NCBI GenBank assembly: GCA_030998225.1
Contig: JAPYXD010000484.1
Location: 9,300,001-9,364,000 of the forward strand
Direction: 5' to 3'
DNA from: Diplolepis rosae
Taxonomy: Eukaryota; Arthropoda; Insecta; Hymenoptera; Diplolepididae
DNA length: 64,000 nt
Shown here one piece after another: positions 34,001 to 45,030 of the stretch. The first letter of the stretch is position 1, and every line of letters begins with the position of its first letter. Both the position numbers and the translations under genes were made by a program. Under the pieces are notes generated by a model. That model worked only from the letters and a program-made list of their open reading frames with translations. It had not been told where the DNA came from and did no database searches.

Positions 34001-36830
34001 GCTCGCGCATTACTTGGCCACTCTTTTCAGATAAGACTTTGTTCAACTCGCGTATTACGCGGCTATTTTTGCATTTATATCAGTCCTGACGTCCATTGAA
34101 CTCGCGAATTACTTGGCCACATAATTTTAAGCCAGAGTCCGAAGAGCTCGCGCATTACTTGGCCACTTTATATAAAAATTCTGTACTAAGAATTCGCGCA
34201 TTACTTTGCCACCTTATTTAGGTCAGACTTCGTTTGATCTCGCGTATTACGCTGCTATTTTTGCATTTATTTCAGTCCTGACGTCCATTGAACTCGCGCA
34301 TTGCTTGGCCACCTTACTGAAAATCTGAGTCCGAAGAGCTCGCGCATTACTTGGCCACTCTTTTCAGATCAGACTTTGTTCAACTCGCGTATTACGCGGC
34401 TATTTTTGCATTTATATCATTCCTGACGTCCATTGAACTCGCGAATTACTTGGCCACATAATTTTAAGCCAGAGTCCGAAGAGTTCGCGCATTACTTGGC
34501 CACTTTATATAAAAATTCTGTACTAGGAAATTCGCGCATTACTTTGCCATCTTATTTAGGTCAGAATTCGTTTGATCTCGCGTATTACGCGGCCATTTTT
34601 GCATTTATATCAGTCCTGACGTCCATTGAACTCGCGCATTACTTGGCCACCTTACTGTAAATTAGAGTCCGAAGTGCTCGCGCATTACTTGGCCACATAA
34701 TTTTAAGCCAGAGTCCGAAGAGCTCGCGCATTACTTGGCTACTTTATATAAAAATTCTGTACTCCTAAGAATTCGCGCATTACTTTGCCTCCTTATTTAG
34801 GTCAGACTTCGTTTGATCTCGCGTATTACGCGGCTATTTTTGCATTTATATCAGTCCTGACGTCCATTGAACTCGCGAATTACTTGGCCACATAATTTTA
34901 AGCCAGAGTCCGAAGAGCTCGCGCATTACTTGGACACTTTATATAAAAATCCTGTACTAAGAATTCGCGCATCACTTTGCCTCCTTATTTAGGTCAGACT
35001 TCGTTTGATCTCGCGTATTACGAGGTTATTTTGGCATTTATATCAGTCCTGACGTCCATTGAACTCGCGCATTACTTGGCCACCTTACTGAAAATCTGAG
35101 TCCGAAGAGCTCGCGCATTACTTGGCCACTTTATATAAAAATTCTGTACTAAGAATTCGCGCATTACTTTGCCACCTTATTTAGGTCAGATTTCGTTTGA
35201 TCTCGCGTATCACGCGGCTATTTTGGATTTATATCAGTCCTGGCGTCCATTGAACTCGCGAATTACTTGGCCACATAATTTTAAGCCAGAGTCCGAAGAG
35301 CTCGCGCATTACTTGGCCACTTTATATAAAAGTTCTGTACTAAGAATTCGCGCATTACTTTGCCACCTTATTTAGGTCAGATTTCGTTTGATCTTGCGTA
35401 TTACGCGGCTATTTTTGCATTTATATCAGTCCTGACGTCCATTGAACTCGCGAATTACTTGGCCACATAATTTTAAGCCAGAGTCCGAAGAGCTCGCGCA
35501 TTACTTTGCCTCCTTATTTAGGTCAGACTTCGGTTGATCTCGCGTATTACGCGGCAAATTTTGCATTTATATCAGTCCTGACGTCCATTGAACTCGCGCA
35601 TTACTTGGCCACCTTACTCAGAATCAGAGTCTGATGTGCTCGCGCATTACTTGGCCCCTTTACTGAAAATCTGAGTCCGAAGTGCTCGCGCATTACTTGG
35701 CCGCCTTATTCAGGTCATAGTCTAAGGAGCCTACGTGTTAATTATTATTTTTTGGCCACTTTATAAAAATTCTTATAACCCTAAAAATTCGTGCATTACT
35801 TGGCCACTCTTTTCAGGTTAGACTTCGTTTAACTGCGTATTACGCGGCTATTTTTGTATTTATATCAGTCCTGACGTCCATTGAACTCGCGAATTACTTG
35901 GCCACATAATTTTAAGTCGGAGTCCGAAGAGCTCGCGCATTACTTGGCCACTTTATATAAAAATCCTGTACTAAGAATTCGCACATTACTTTGCCTCCTT
36001 ATTTAGGTCAGACTTCGTTTGATCTCGCGTATTACGCTGCTATTTTTGCATTTATATCAGTCCTGACGTCCATTGAACTCGCGCATTGCTTGGCCACCTT
36101 ACTGAAAATCTGAGTCCGAAGAGCTCGCGCATTACTTGGCCACTCTTTTCAGATCAGACTTTGTTCAACTCGCGTATTACGCGGCTATTTTTGCATTTAT
36201 ATCAGTCCTGACGTCCATTGAACTCGCGAATTACTTGGCCACATAATTTTAAGCCAGAGTCCGAAGAGCTCGCGCATTACTTGGCCACTTTATATAAAAA
36301 TTCTGTACTAAGAATTCGCGCATTACTTTGCCACCTTATTTAGGTCAGATTTCGTTTGATCTTGCGTATTACGCGGCTATTTTTGCATTTATATCAGTCC
36401 TGACGTCCATTGAACTCGCGCATTATTGGCCACATAATTTTAAGCCAGAGTCCGAAGAGCTCGCGCATTATTTGGCCACTTTATATAAAAATCCTGTACT
36501 AAGAATTCGCGCATTACTTTGCCTCCTTATTTAGGTCAGACTTCGTTCGATCTCGCGTATTACGCGGCTAATTTTGCATTTATATCAGTCCTGACGTCCA
36601 TTGAACTCGCGCATTACTTGGCCACCTTACTCAGAATCAGAGTCTGATGTGCTCGCGCATTACTTGGCCACCTTACTCAGAATTAGAGTCCGAAGTGCTC
36701 GCGCATTACTTGGCCATTTTTTATCAGTCTTAGAATCCGTAGTGCTACTGTATTAATTGGCCACTCTATTTAAGTCAGTGTTCGATTAACTCTCGTAATA
36801 TTTTGCCACTTTACAACAGTCTTATAATCT
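28017..36830 (-). repeat. Satellite-like tandem array, right arm
   Basis: Inverse complement of the left array. Higher-order markers lie at about 29,430, 31,214, 33,239 and 35,169 (spacings ~1.78, ~2.03 and ~1.93 kb), so it holds one more higher-order unit than the left. The inner ~0.7 kb (28,017-28,700) has no partner opposite; the left array's inner end pairs with about 28,710. The first units next to the PLE sequence are diverged. Confidence 0.95.
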
Positions 36831-37857
36831 GAAAAACTCGGACATCATACTTATAAACTTAATATTGTATTTTTCCGGGTTCCATTTATTAAGAATCAGA
36901 GGTTTCGAAAAACCAGGAATTTAATTTTTCGTGAATTTCCACTTTAGTTGCATTTTACTTTCTATATCCACAGAAATGTGTACAATTTTTACGACGTCGG
37001 GATCGTAGTGAGTGCCTTTCCTTACAGAGTTTTTCGAACATGTGGTGGGTCTTTGCTTTTGTCGGACGCTTGAGCATATAATAATCTCAAGTGCCGGGGA
37101 CATTAAAATAAGGTTTTACTGTGTATAACCCTTGGTGTTGGAACCTGACCTATCTGGAGAATGCTTTCTATACACGTCAAACTCTGAACACTAGTCTTCC
37201 TAAATACGACTTCTTCCCAAATCAGTTTTCTTTTAGCCATGTGGCAGAGTGGTGGACTTACTTTCGTCTGTCATCTCTGCGGCTTCGGAGAAAATACAAA
37301 ATAAAAATTTTTCCGTACCAATTACATCGTTCTTATTGTTTTAACTTCAGTGTCCTTTACTTCTGGTGCTCGTGGATGTGTGTGGTTTGCTGTGCGTGCT
37401 TTACCAAGGATCCACGTTATATTCTCCATCGTGTTGTTTCTTTCTTTGTTGAAATAATCGTGCTTATATATGTGCCCTTGAGAGAGTGCGTTCCGCGGTC
37501 GCATTTTTCACGGTTCCTGTGGGAGAGGATTACTCGTTGGAACAGTTTTTGGAACGGTCTGGTTCCTTCACACCTAGGAACTCGCTTACCCATAAGTCTT
37601 TCCGCATGTTTACTCTATCTTTTTCTAATATCAATAAGCAAAGAAAAAAAGAAAAAAACAAAAAATACAATAATTATTAAGTTGCATGTCTTAGTTAATA
37701 AATATTTAAAGGTTACTATTAAGCTAATTGGCACTGAAGAGGGCCCCCATTTGTGGCCGAAACGTTTGCCTTTTGTATTTTTTATGTGTTCTATCACTTA
37801 ATTAAAAAAATAAATCCGTATCAAAACTGACCCCATGCCAAATTAACTTTTACAAAA
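36831..37857 (+). repeat. Outer unique part of the right inverted arm
   Basis: Mirror of 20,560-21,586. Contains a TATATATG at about 37,466, a GC-richer block around 37,485-37,590, a lysine-coding A-rich tract and a hammerhead-like motif, then 'aataaatccgtatcaaaact'. The open frame 37,121-37,801 is judged non-coding. Confidence 0.8.
37734..37762 (+). ncRNA. Hammerhead-ribozyme-like core, right arm
   Basis: CTGAAGA (the CUGANGA box), then GGGCC...GGCC able to form stem II with one bulged G, then GAAAC. A GTA about 13 nt after GAAAC could be the cleavage triplet, with a 3-bp stem III (ACG/TGT). Stem I pairs poorly in both flanks, so catalytic ability is doubtful. Presence of the box at the outer end of both arms agrees with a PLE pLTR. 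Confidence 0.4.
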
Positions 37858-37911
37858 TTATTATTGTGGGTCAATAAAACATTGAACATGTACGGAAACA
37901 TGTCACGATAT
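37858..37911 (+). other. 54-bp terminal tail of the large element
   Basis: Present only at the right end, between the inverted repeat and the duplication. Contains a small hairpin (ACATGT...ACATGT). It would be the true 3' end of the element, where target-primed copying began. Confidence 0.6.
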
Positions 37912-37928
37912 AAATCAGTAAAGGTTTT
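37912..37928 (+). repeat. 17-bp target-site duplication, right
   Basis: Exact second copy of AAATCAGTAAAGGTTTT. The sequence after it continues the CTGATT-like flank interrupted on the left. Confidence 0.9.
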
Positions 37929-37984
37929 CGCTTGAAACTTCTGATTTCTCATGATGTGATACGTTTATTTCATAAGTCCATTAG

Positions 37985-39180
37985 TTTTTTTTCTCTACTA
38001 GCGGGTCATAAAGTGGATTTTATTGCCCCGTTCGGAGCAAACAACAGTATATTGTGCAACTAGGAAAAAAAATGTATTTTGCGAGTGTGAAGGGAACTAC
38101 ACGAGTAAAATAAATGTTTTTTCTGTGTCACACACGATTTTTTTCTACGAAGAAGTCAAAAAATGGATTTGTTTGCCTCGCACGGAAAAATAAAATCAAC
38201 TTTACGACCCGCTAGTAGAGAAATCCATTTTATGGCCACCTAGTAGAAAAAAATAGTGTGTAAAACGGGAAAAACATTAATTTTACTCGTGTCGTTCTTA
38301 CCCTCGCTTTGCCCGGGCTATTTTGTTTCTACTAGTGGGTCATAAAGTTAATTTTTTTGCCCTTTGCGGAGCACATAGATTCATTTTTTGACACCCTAGT
38401 GTAAAAAACATAGTGTGCAATGCGCGAAAAACATTAATTTTACTCGTGTGGTTGTTACCAGTGTTGGGTAAGTTCCTCTATAAAAAGTAACTCGTTACAG
38501 TTACGTTACTTTACAAAAAAAAGTAACTCATTACTGTTACAGTTTCTTTTTGAAAAGAGTAACTCGTTACAGTTATAGTTACTGGTGAAAGTAATTTAAG
38601 TTACTTTTCATATATATATTCCCCCCCCCCCCCTAACTTTTCATTCCAGAAAGATTGAAATAAAATGATTTTAAAAAATATATAATATGTTACTTATATG
38701 TTACTAATATGTTGCTTATAATATGTTTGAAAACTTTAGAGTCTGGTCGTAAATAAATATATCTTTCTTAAAGTAAAAATGAAAAGAACTTTCTCTTAAT
38801 AATAATTCTTGTTGGTGATCAAGAGCAGCTTTTTTTCTTTCCTTGCCACGTGCAATTTTTTTAATTCTCATCCTTTGTATAGAAGCAGTCAAAAGAGAGA
38901 TATACAAAAAAATACAAATTAACGATAAAGTAACTGAAAAAAAAGTTACCAGTTATTAGGAAAGTAGTAACTAAGTTACGTTACAGTTAATTTTTTCGAA
39001 AAGTAACAAAGTTACTGAGAAAGTTACAAGTAACATAACTTTTAAAGTTACTTCGTTACTTTTAACGAGTTACTACCCAACACTGGTTGTTATCCTCGCT
39101 TCGCTCGGGAATCAAACTTCACACTCGCAAATAAAATTTGTTTTCAATAGTTCCACAATATATTATATTAAGTAGAAAAA
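37985..39180. repeat. CTAGTAG-type palindromic repeats, split by a hAT MITE
   Basis: Several CTAGTAG/CTACTAG modules in alternating orientation run to 38,450. The sequence 'gtgtggttgtta' is then broken by the 627-bp MITE and resumes as 'gttgttatcctcgcttcgctcggg', ending 'caatagttccacaatatatta'. The empty-site sequence can be read directly by comparing with 42.9 kb. Confidence 0.65.
38459..39085. mobile_element. hAT-type MITE, copy 1 (627 bp)
   Basis: Ends CAGTGTTGGGTAAGTTCC and, complement of the right end, CAGTGTTGGGTAGTAACTCG. Flanked by an 8-bp duplication, GTTGTTAC / GTTGTTAT (one mismatch). The interior is rich in AAAGTAACTCGTTACAGTTA words in both directions and contains a C-run at about 38,621. 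CAGTGTTGGG ends and 8-bp duplications are typical of hAT elements. No transposase. Confidence 0.85.
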
Positions 39181-40285
39181 ATTTACTATTCCCTCAGTGA
39201 AGACTGCAATCCGTATCATTACTTATTTAATGAGTAAAATGTTGTCTAATTTAGATTCAGAGCAGTGGACGATAATGTGATTACAAGACGGTAAAAGCGA
39301 TGGCGCTGCAGTGGGGAATTGCAGTTGGTTAGGAAAGAGTAAGGGAGGGAAAAGAAGTACAATGACTAACGGTAAACGAATCCCCACGTTCTAGCGAGGG
39401 GTGATATAACCCCCAGGGGTCCGAACAGTCTGCCTTCTTCCAGTAAAAAGTCTGTTAGTGCCAGTCAACGTGAACCTTCATTTCCATATTTTACTTCCCT
39501 TTTTTTCTCCATTTATTTCACAAAATTAGTGCAAAAATAACATTCTTGTTTGTAAATTAATCGAGTGCTCAACACTAATTTCCTCTTATTTTTAAACTTT
39601 TCAATTTTTAAAAAGAAAAATCTGAAAATTTGCGTATTTACAGTGAAACTTGAAGTTAAACGTGAAAGGTGCGTTGACCAAAATTCATTTCTAAAAGTGT
39701 CTTTATCAACAAATTGAGAGACGTCTTATAAAATATTATGAAGAAGGGAATTCGACTTTATGCATTAAAACTTTATTATTTGAGATTCATGACATTTCTC
39801 CTATAAAATCAGGATAAATAAAGTCACTAAAATATATTAAAAGATATACTTGAAGTATTAGACAAACACTTCTTCCAATCATCAAGGCACTGGGGCCGGC
39901 TACTAAAGATCAGAAAATTTGATTGATTAGAAATATTTCTTTCTTCTGAAATTTTGGAATGAAGATTTTTCGATTTTTTTATCTTTTTTAGCGAAATCTC
40001 CGTTTTTATTTCTGTAACGATTACTATCCCTATTAAAAGAAAATTTAGGACAGAAATAAGCTAAAATTGTAAGTTTTTCCTATTTTTTGTGGTGAACGAT
40101 AGTCGAGCATGTCTTCTTGGTGAGGTCATATCAGATTTCAAGCAAATGCGATTTTTCGATCATAGATACTTAGATCCTTAGAAATAGTCGATCTAAGTGC
40201 AGAACAATGCGAATTCCCGTGTCAGCTGCAGATACCACATTAAGTACTTTACTTTCACGTTGCGCGTACATATATTATACATGTA
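39181..40285. other. Gene-free stretch; 39.27-39.48 kb looks like unique DNA
   Basis: 39,270-39,480 is less AT-rich, with 'gatggcgctgcagtggg' and 'ctagcgaggggtgatataac', and resembles no repeat in this window. It could be a promoter or 5' UTR region, but no exon can be joined to it. Confidence 0.3.
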
Positions 40286-40360
40286 CAGGGTGGCCATGAG
40301 TTTTCTGTAGGATAGGACCATGAGTATGTTCAATTTAGTAACCCACTTGTCGGTAGCCTG
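40286..40360. repeat. Short MITE with CAGGGTGGCCA end, copy 2
   Basis: Starts CAGGGTGGCCATGAG and ends 'cccacttgtcggtagcctg', flanked by TA on both sides. A shortened relative of 10,560-10,677. Confidence 0.55.
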
Positions 40361-41059
40361 TATAAATTGTTATGCTACAAAGGTGACGTAAAATTTGACG
40401 ATATTTATGATGTTTTTGAGTAAAAGTATCTTAAAAGTGCGTAAAATTTACAGGATTTTCTGAAATTATTCTCAATATTATAAAACACAACTGAATTTTC
40501 ATAAAATGTATCCTAAAACTACCAAACTGTGACAAAATTTTCAGTTACATGTAACTGCATAAAATTCCAGTTACCCAAGACGTAAAATCATTCTTGTTAC
40601 AAGTTTCAGAATTTCCAGATACAAGTATCAGAATATTCAACACTTTGTAACTGAAAATTGAAAAATTGTTTCTTTTTACTGAAAAGAAACTGAATTTACT
40701 AAAATTCTATCTTAATTTTACGAAACTGTAACTGAATAAAACTCCGGTCATGTGTTTCAGGAAATTACGGTAGAAATTTCTAACAGTGCAAGAGGAAATT
40801 AGAGATAAGTTCTGAGTTTCTAAACTATCAATTTATTTCCCAACCAAATATGAATATCAGTCCATTTTTAGTAATAAATAGTAACATTCTACTGATTTGA
40901 TGAGAAAGAAGATACACATAGGTTACTACTATATTATTAAAATTTTACGAATTCGAAGAGTCAAAATGTTTGACTAGTCACATTTGTACAAGTTTACTAC
41001 ATATACACAACATAGTTATTATATTAATTTACTTTATTAGATGGCTGCATAAAAAATAT
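40361..41059. other. Gene-free stretch with undefined repeats
   Basis: 40,375-40,430 matches 17,256-17,313 inverted. 40,520-40,795 repeats 'ttacatgtaactg'-like words and ends at the TTTCTAACAGTGC word shared with 5705. Boundaries could not be fixed. Confidence 0.4.
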
Positions 41060-41505
41060 TTTCAAATTCTTTAAACATTAAAAAAATACTATTGAAAATC
41101 GAAAATTAAATTTTTTAACAATAATATTTGAAACACCGAAAAAACGTAAGCTTTCAAAATTGTTCCTTTCAATAAGATCTACAAATTTTGTCTGACATAG
41201 TTTCTGATATAATGTATATTTTTCATTTTAATTTCAAAAAATGCGATTAAAATTAAAAAATTCCATTATATAACAAAATATGTGACATACAAAAAAGACG
41301 TTGAGATGGAACATTATTTTCCTGAATGAGGTCTACAAATTCTCAGTAGGACATTTTTTGACAAAATGTATATTTTATGTTTTGGTTTTAAAAAACACTA
41401 TTGAAGATGAAAAATTCTATTTTCAACCAAAATATGCAAGATACGAAATCAAATTACAAGAAATAAACTTATATGTATAGAAAGAATATAAGACCGAGCG
41501 GGAAA
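41060..41505 (+). repeat. HINE-like element fragment
   Basis: Matches the middle and 3' body of the family (actattgaaaatcgaaaatt, acgtaagctttcaaa, gacattttttgacaaaatg) up to 'aagaccgagcgggaa'. It lacks both ends. Confidence 0.6.
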
Positions 41506-41529
41506 AGATTCTCTACAGCTTGACCGTTT

Positions 41530-41872
41530 CCAATTTTCGAAAATGATTCAATTATTATCAAATACAGCAATTTGTTTATAAAAATTTAGTTTTTGAAAAT
41601 TATTTCTTAATGGTTTCCCTTAAAAAATGATCCATGATTTTTCAGAATCGCCTCATTTTTTAAAATTTGGCTCGATGCAATGAGAAAAAATGTTTGAGCC
41701 TAAATAAAATTGATTAATAAAATTATTTTTCTGTGTTTCAAATTTTTTCCTTGGAAAACAATTTTTTCTCTTTTAAATGATCCTTTCAATAATAATATTC
41801 CTATTGTTAAAAGAAAAATTATCTATTTTTGTCTGAGGCCTAATTTTCGCGAGTGTACTACCTTAAAAGGGA
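41530..41872 (+). repeat. Half of an AAGGTA foldback element
   Basis: Matches the right half of the copies at 17.8 and 51.8 kb, ending 'gcctgaggcctaattttcg' and 'actaccttaa'. The left half is missing. Confidence 0.6.
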
Positions 41873-42800
41873 TTAGAAATTTAGTAAAAGTATCGATTGA
41901 TGATTGGTCTGAGATGATTTAGGGTCGCACCTTAAATTAAATTCGCCTATGGGTGGGTTGTTAGTTTATTATTGGTACGACATTGATGATGTGTACCGGT
42001 TCGTCTCGAAGGTAGAAAGTAGCTTTTCAGGGCTCTGAAAAAGAATGCTATTGACAGTCCCACAACAGTTGACTCACGATTACAATCGATCCTTACATTA
42101 GCGCCACTTTTATCACAAAAAAGTTTTACATTAATTACCAAACGCTTTACTTACGATTCAATTGTCAGTTTCTGAGTAAAATATACCCCTATTCAACAAA
42201 TACATTCAATTGATCATTATATATTATCCAAGTAGAATTTCACCCCTTCGAATTTTCTAAATTACATTACCAATTCATTTCCCCATCATTTATAAATGAT
42301 CAATAAAAATCATGTAGATAATTAAAAGTGCTGTTTATTGTAAAAGGTTTTGAAAAAATAAATCAAGCTGAAGCATGAATGATTAATTAACATGTGAAGT
42401 AAAAAAAACAAAGTTGAATTTCTGCTTTAGTCATTTGAAGTGATTTCTCAATTATTTCTATTTTTGTCTAGAGATTGAGATTTTCAGATTAGTAATGGGT
42501 AGTCTATTAGAGATCGGGTTGGTCGTGGGTTTTCTTGCTCTGAAATAATTTTCCATATGTATATAGTCAATGTAGGCGAATCATACCTACAAGAATTAAC
42601 CACGTTTATAAAAAGAATGAAACAATATAAAGAGGTTAGCACGTTGGTAGATCGTAATTCAAATTTGTTGACAGAATACTGCTTAACCAAGATGATAGTA
42701 AATTATTTTTTCCATCTGAGCATATTGAAACAAGATTGTAAAAGATAGAACATTCATTTTGAATTACACCCCAAAAAGAAAATGTACTATTTACTATTAT
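41873..42800. other. Gene-free stretch; no feature recognised
   Basis: 41,940-42,140 is less AT-rich and not repeated in the window. No splice-bounded reading frame was found. Confidence 0.35.
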
Positions 42801-43335
42801 CTGCTATTGGGTCATAAAGTGATTTTATTGCCTCGTGCTGGACAAACGAATCCATTTTGTGACCACATAGTAGAAAAAAAATCGTGTGTGACACGGGAAA
42901 AATGTTAATTTTACTCCCGTGGTTGTTACCCTCGATTTGCTCGAGCATCAAGCTTCACACTCGAAAAATAATTTTTTTCCACGTGCGGGTCATAAAGTGG
43001 ATTTTATTACCCAGTGCAACCCAGTACATTGTGCAACTAGGGAAAAAAAAAATTTATTTTGCGAGTGTGAAGTTTGATGCCCGAGCAAAGCGAGGGTAAC
43101 AACCACACGAGGAAAATAAGACGGGGAAATAAAGTCCACTTTATGGCCCGCTAGTAGAAAAATTCATTTTGTGACCCCCTATTAGAAGAAAAACTGTATG
43201 TGACACGAGATAAACTTTTTTTTCTACTAGCGGGCCGTAAAGTGGATTTTATTGCCTACATCGGGTCAAACAAATCCTAGTTGCACAATATTCTATTTTT
43301 TCCCTAGTTTTGCAATGTATTATTTTGCTTTTTAA
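42801..43335. repeat. CTAGTAG-type palindromic repeat, compound copy
   Basis: At least three overlapping units in alternating orientation, including 'gagtgtgaagtttgatgcccgag' with the following 'caaagcgagggtaacaacc' intact. This is the best copy of that module in the window. Confidence 0.65.
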
Positions 43336-44690
43336 TGCGAAAACTGGCCATCTAATATGACACTTTCAGTTGTTTTATTTTTTGCATGCAAAGCTAGTAT
43401 AATTTGAGTTAACTTTTCAGCATATTTTTGTATTTCTCTAATATTTATAAATGTTTTGAAAAACTAGTATTTAATCTTGAAGTTTTCACGATTTCGTGGG
43501 TGGAGGGCTTCACGAAACAGATGACGCATGAAATAGTGACTTGACGGGAAGGCCGCGAATAAGACTGCGTGTCTAGAAACCCTCTTACTTTGTCATGAAA
43601 GCAACTTCTGTCATTCGAGGAACGACTAACGTGTCGCATGGACGTCCCTTGTTTTCCTTTATCTTCGATCATCAATTCCTGATCTCGGTATCGCGACCTA
43701 ATTCTTCCATAGTTTAGTGTTTTATTAAAATTGTTTCAAATTGGATAAAAGTGATTAGTGGTGTAATTTTTTATAATGTTTTTAAAAGGTGAACCCCGCT
43801 GTTGCAAAATAAAAATAATTTCAGCGCTGATAACCTATACCTTTTTTTAATTTTATCATTTTTATTAATTGCGATGAACACGTAAAGCAGACTGGTCATT
43901 TTTATTTGGCAGATTGCGTTCGGATTTCAATTTGTCTTTTAAATTGATTATAGAATTGAAAGTTGTTAGGTCAGTTTGATTAAATTGTGAATTTTCGGTT
44001 TATGTTTTTTGACTACGTCATAATATCAATTGGAAGTGACGCTTTCCGCTTGACCCATTAAACAGTCTCTTTGATATTTTAATGAATTTCTTGCTTTTGG
44101 CCAAATCCTCTCTGGCTTTTAATTGAAAGTTGGAAATTTGGATAATTATGAGCAATAATCGATCATTTGTTTTTAAAGTGATACAAGTAATAATAGAGAT
44201 GATTTTCACTTATTTAACAGCAAAATATCTCTGAAATTATTAATCAAAGGTCAATACAAGTCCAGAATATAAAAAAAAATTCTTAAGACTTACTGATGTT
44301 TATTTTAATAAATTAAACATTTTCAGTATGAGAATAGCCCTGAGCTCCACGATTTCTGAATCGACGAACTACAAATTATGTTCGAGTAAATAATCACCAT
44401 GGGCTCTATATAATGACATACTGTGACTTCTTCCATGACCTTTGAATGATAGAGGCTTTCATGCTTAAAAATTTCTAGTCCCACGATTTCTAATCCAGCA
44501 CGCTCCAAATAATTCAGAATCAGTATTTCTTCAATAAGATTGGCTAATTTCGCTCAACTCAATTTCTTTTCTGAGTATTATGAAAGTTGAAATAATAAAT
44601 AATTAAATTTCCATTAGTTATTGTTTTCACTTGTGATGCTTTTTTAAACTCTGAAGTGTTGGCAATTCTACTTCCTCTTTTGCTCTAGGA
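43336..44690. other. Gene-free stretch; possible unique DNA
   Basis: 43,470-43,720 is less AT-rich, non-repetitive here and open on the minus strand for 76 codons, but has no recognisable domain. No further feature. Confidence 0.3.
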
Positions 44691-44900
44691 ATGCCATTTA
44701 AAAATCTAAATGGTCTTTTGCCTGAAGTCGTAAAGTTAATGGCATGCTTTTACGCGTTGTCTCGACTATTCATGTTCTATGGTTCACCGATTATGATACC
44801 GGGCATTTTAAGGTACTCAAAACTCTTCGTTAAATGTATCCCATTGTCAGGCGTACGACACTTCCAAAGAAATTTAATCATCGAGATTACAAAGACGTGA
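44691..44900 (+). pseudogene. Possible retrotransposon integrase remnant
   Basis: A 69-codon frame with LPEVVKLMA, SRLFMFYGSPIMI and, later, KLFVKCIPLSGVRHF. The order resembles the 'WPEv.....LrxLFxxyGiPxxivSDnG...F..FlxxxGIrH' stretch of Ty3/gypsy integrases, but the catalytic SDnG is not present. A polypyrimidine-AG (gctctag) just before it may be coincidence. A weak, speculative match. Confidence 0.25.
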
Positions 44901-45030
44901 AAAACTCTGAAAATATCTCATTTAGTATTTTTCATTAATCGTTCTTGCGGAACAATTGGACAGATAATCAGAATAAAAATTAGTCAAAGCTCGAATCAGG
45001 GAAAAATTATAGAGTTTTATTGGTCGAATC

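Larger units (their letters stand above)
20564..37911 (+). mobile_element. Giant Penelope-like element with inverted, satellite-filled pLTRs
   Basis: A 17,348-bp insertion bounded by a 17-bp duplication. Order: inverted arm (unique ~1.0 kb, then ~6.1 kb tandem repeat), a 268-bp fragment of a PLE GIY-YIG endonuclease reading frame on the plus strand, a short 3' stretch, then the second arm (~8.8 kb tandem repeat, ~1.0 kb unique) and a 54-bp tail. Paired positions of the two arms sum to 58,417 over the outer ~4.6 kb, allowing a 1-bp shift. Further in, the right arm is longer by about 240 bp and then by one ~1.8-kb repeat. PLEs are known to carry pLTRs in direct or inverted orientation and to be 5'-truncated. 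The reverse-transcriptase domain is absent, so this copy cannot move by itself. The pLTR interpretation is inference. Confidence 0.8.

Noticed and set aside
21597..36830. CRISPR-like array
   Set aside because: The regular repeats have related, not unique, spacers, the subunits vary in length, and the setting is a eukaryotic retroelement.
37121..37801. 226-codon open frame, mirrored at 21,296-20,616
   Set aside because: Conservation between the two is explained by the arms being copies. There is no domain, its composition follows the local A/T tracts, and it spans the hammerhead-like box and the putative promoter region.
20564..37911. Assembly artefact (fold-back chimera)
   Set aside because: A chimera would not create an exact 17-bp duplication flanking a unique 54-bp tail, and the arms differ by substitutions and array steps. 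Long reads should still confirm it.
20564..37911. Galileo/FB-type DNA foldback transposon
   Set aside because: Long arms made of tandem repeats fit that architecture. However, the 17-bp duplication, the asymmetric 3' tail and the central PLE endonuclease favour a target-primed retroelement; no P-type transposase is seen.
39360..39480. Core promoter of a host gene
   Set aside because: Composition is suggestive, but no TATA/initiator pair at proper spacing and no downstream exon could be shown.
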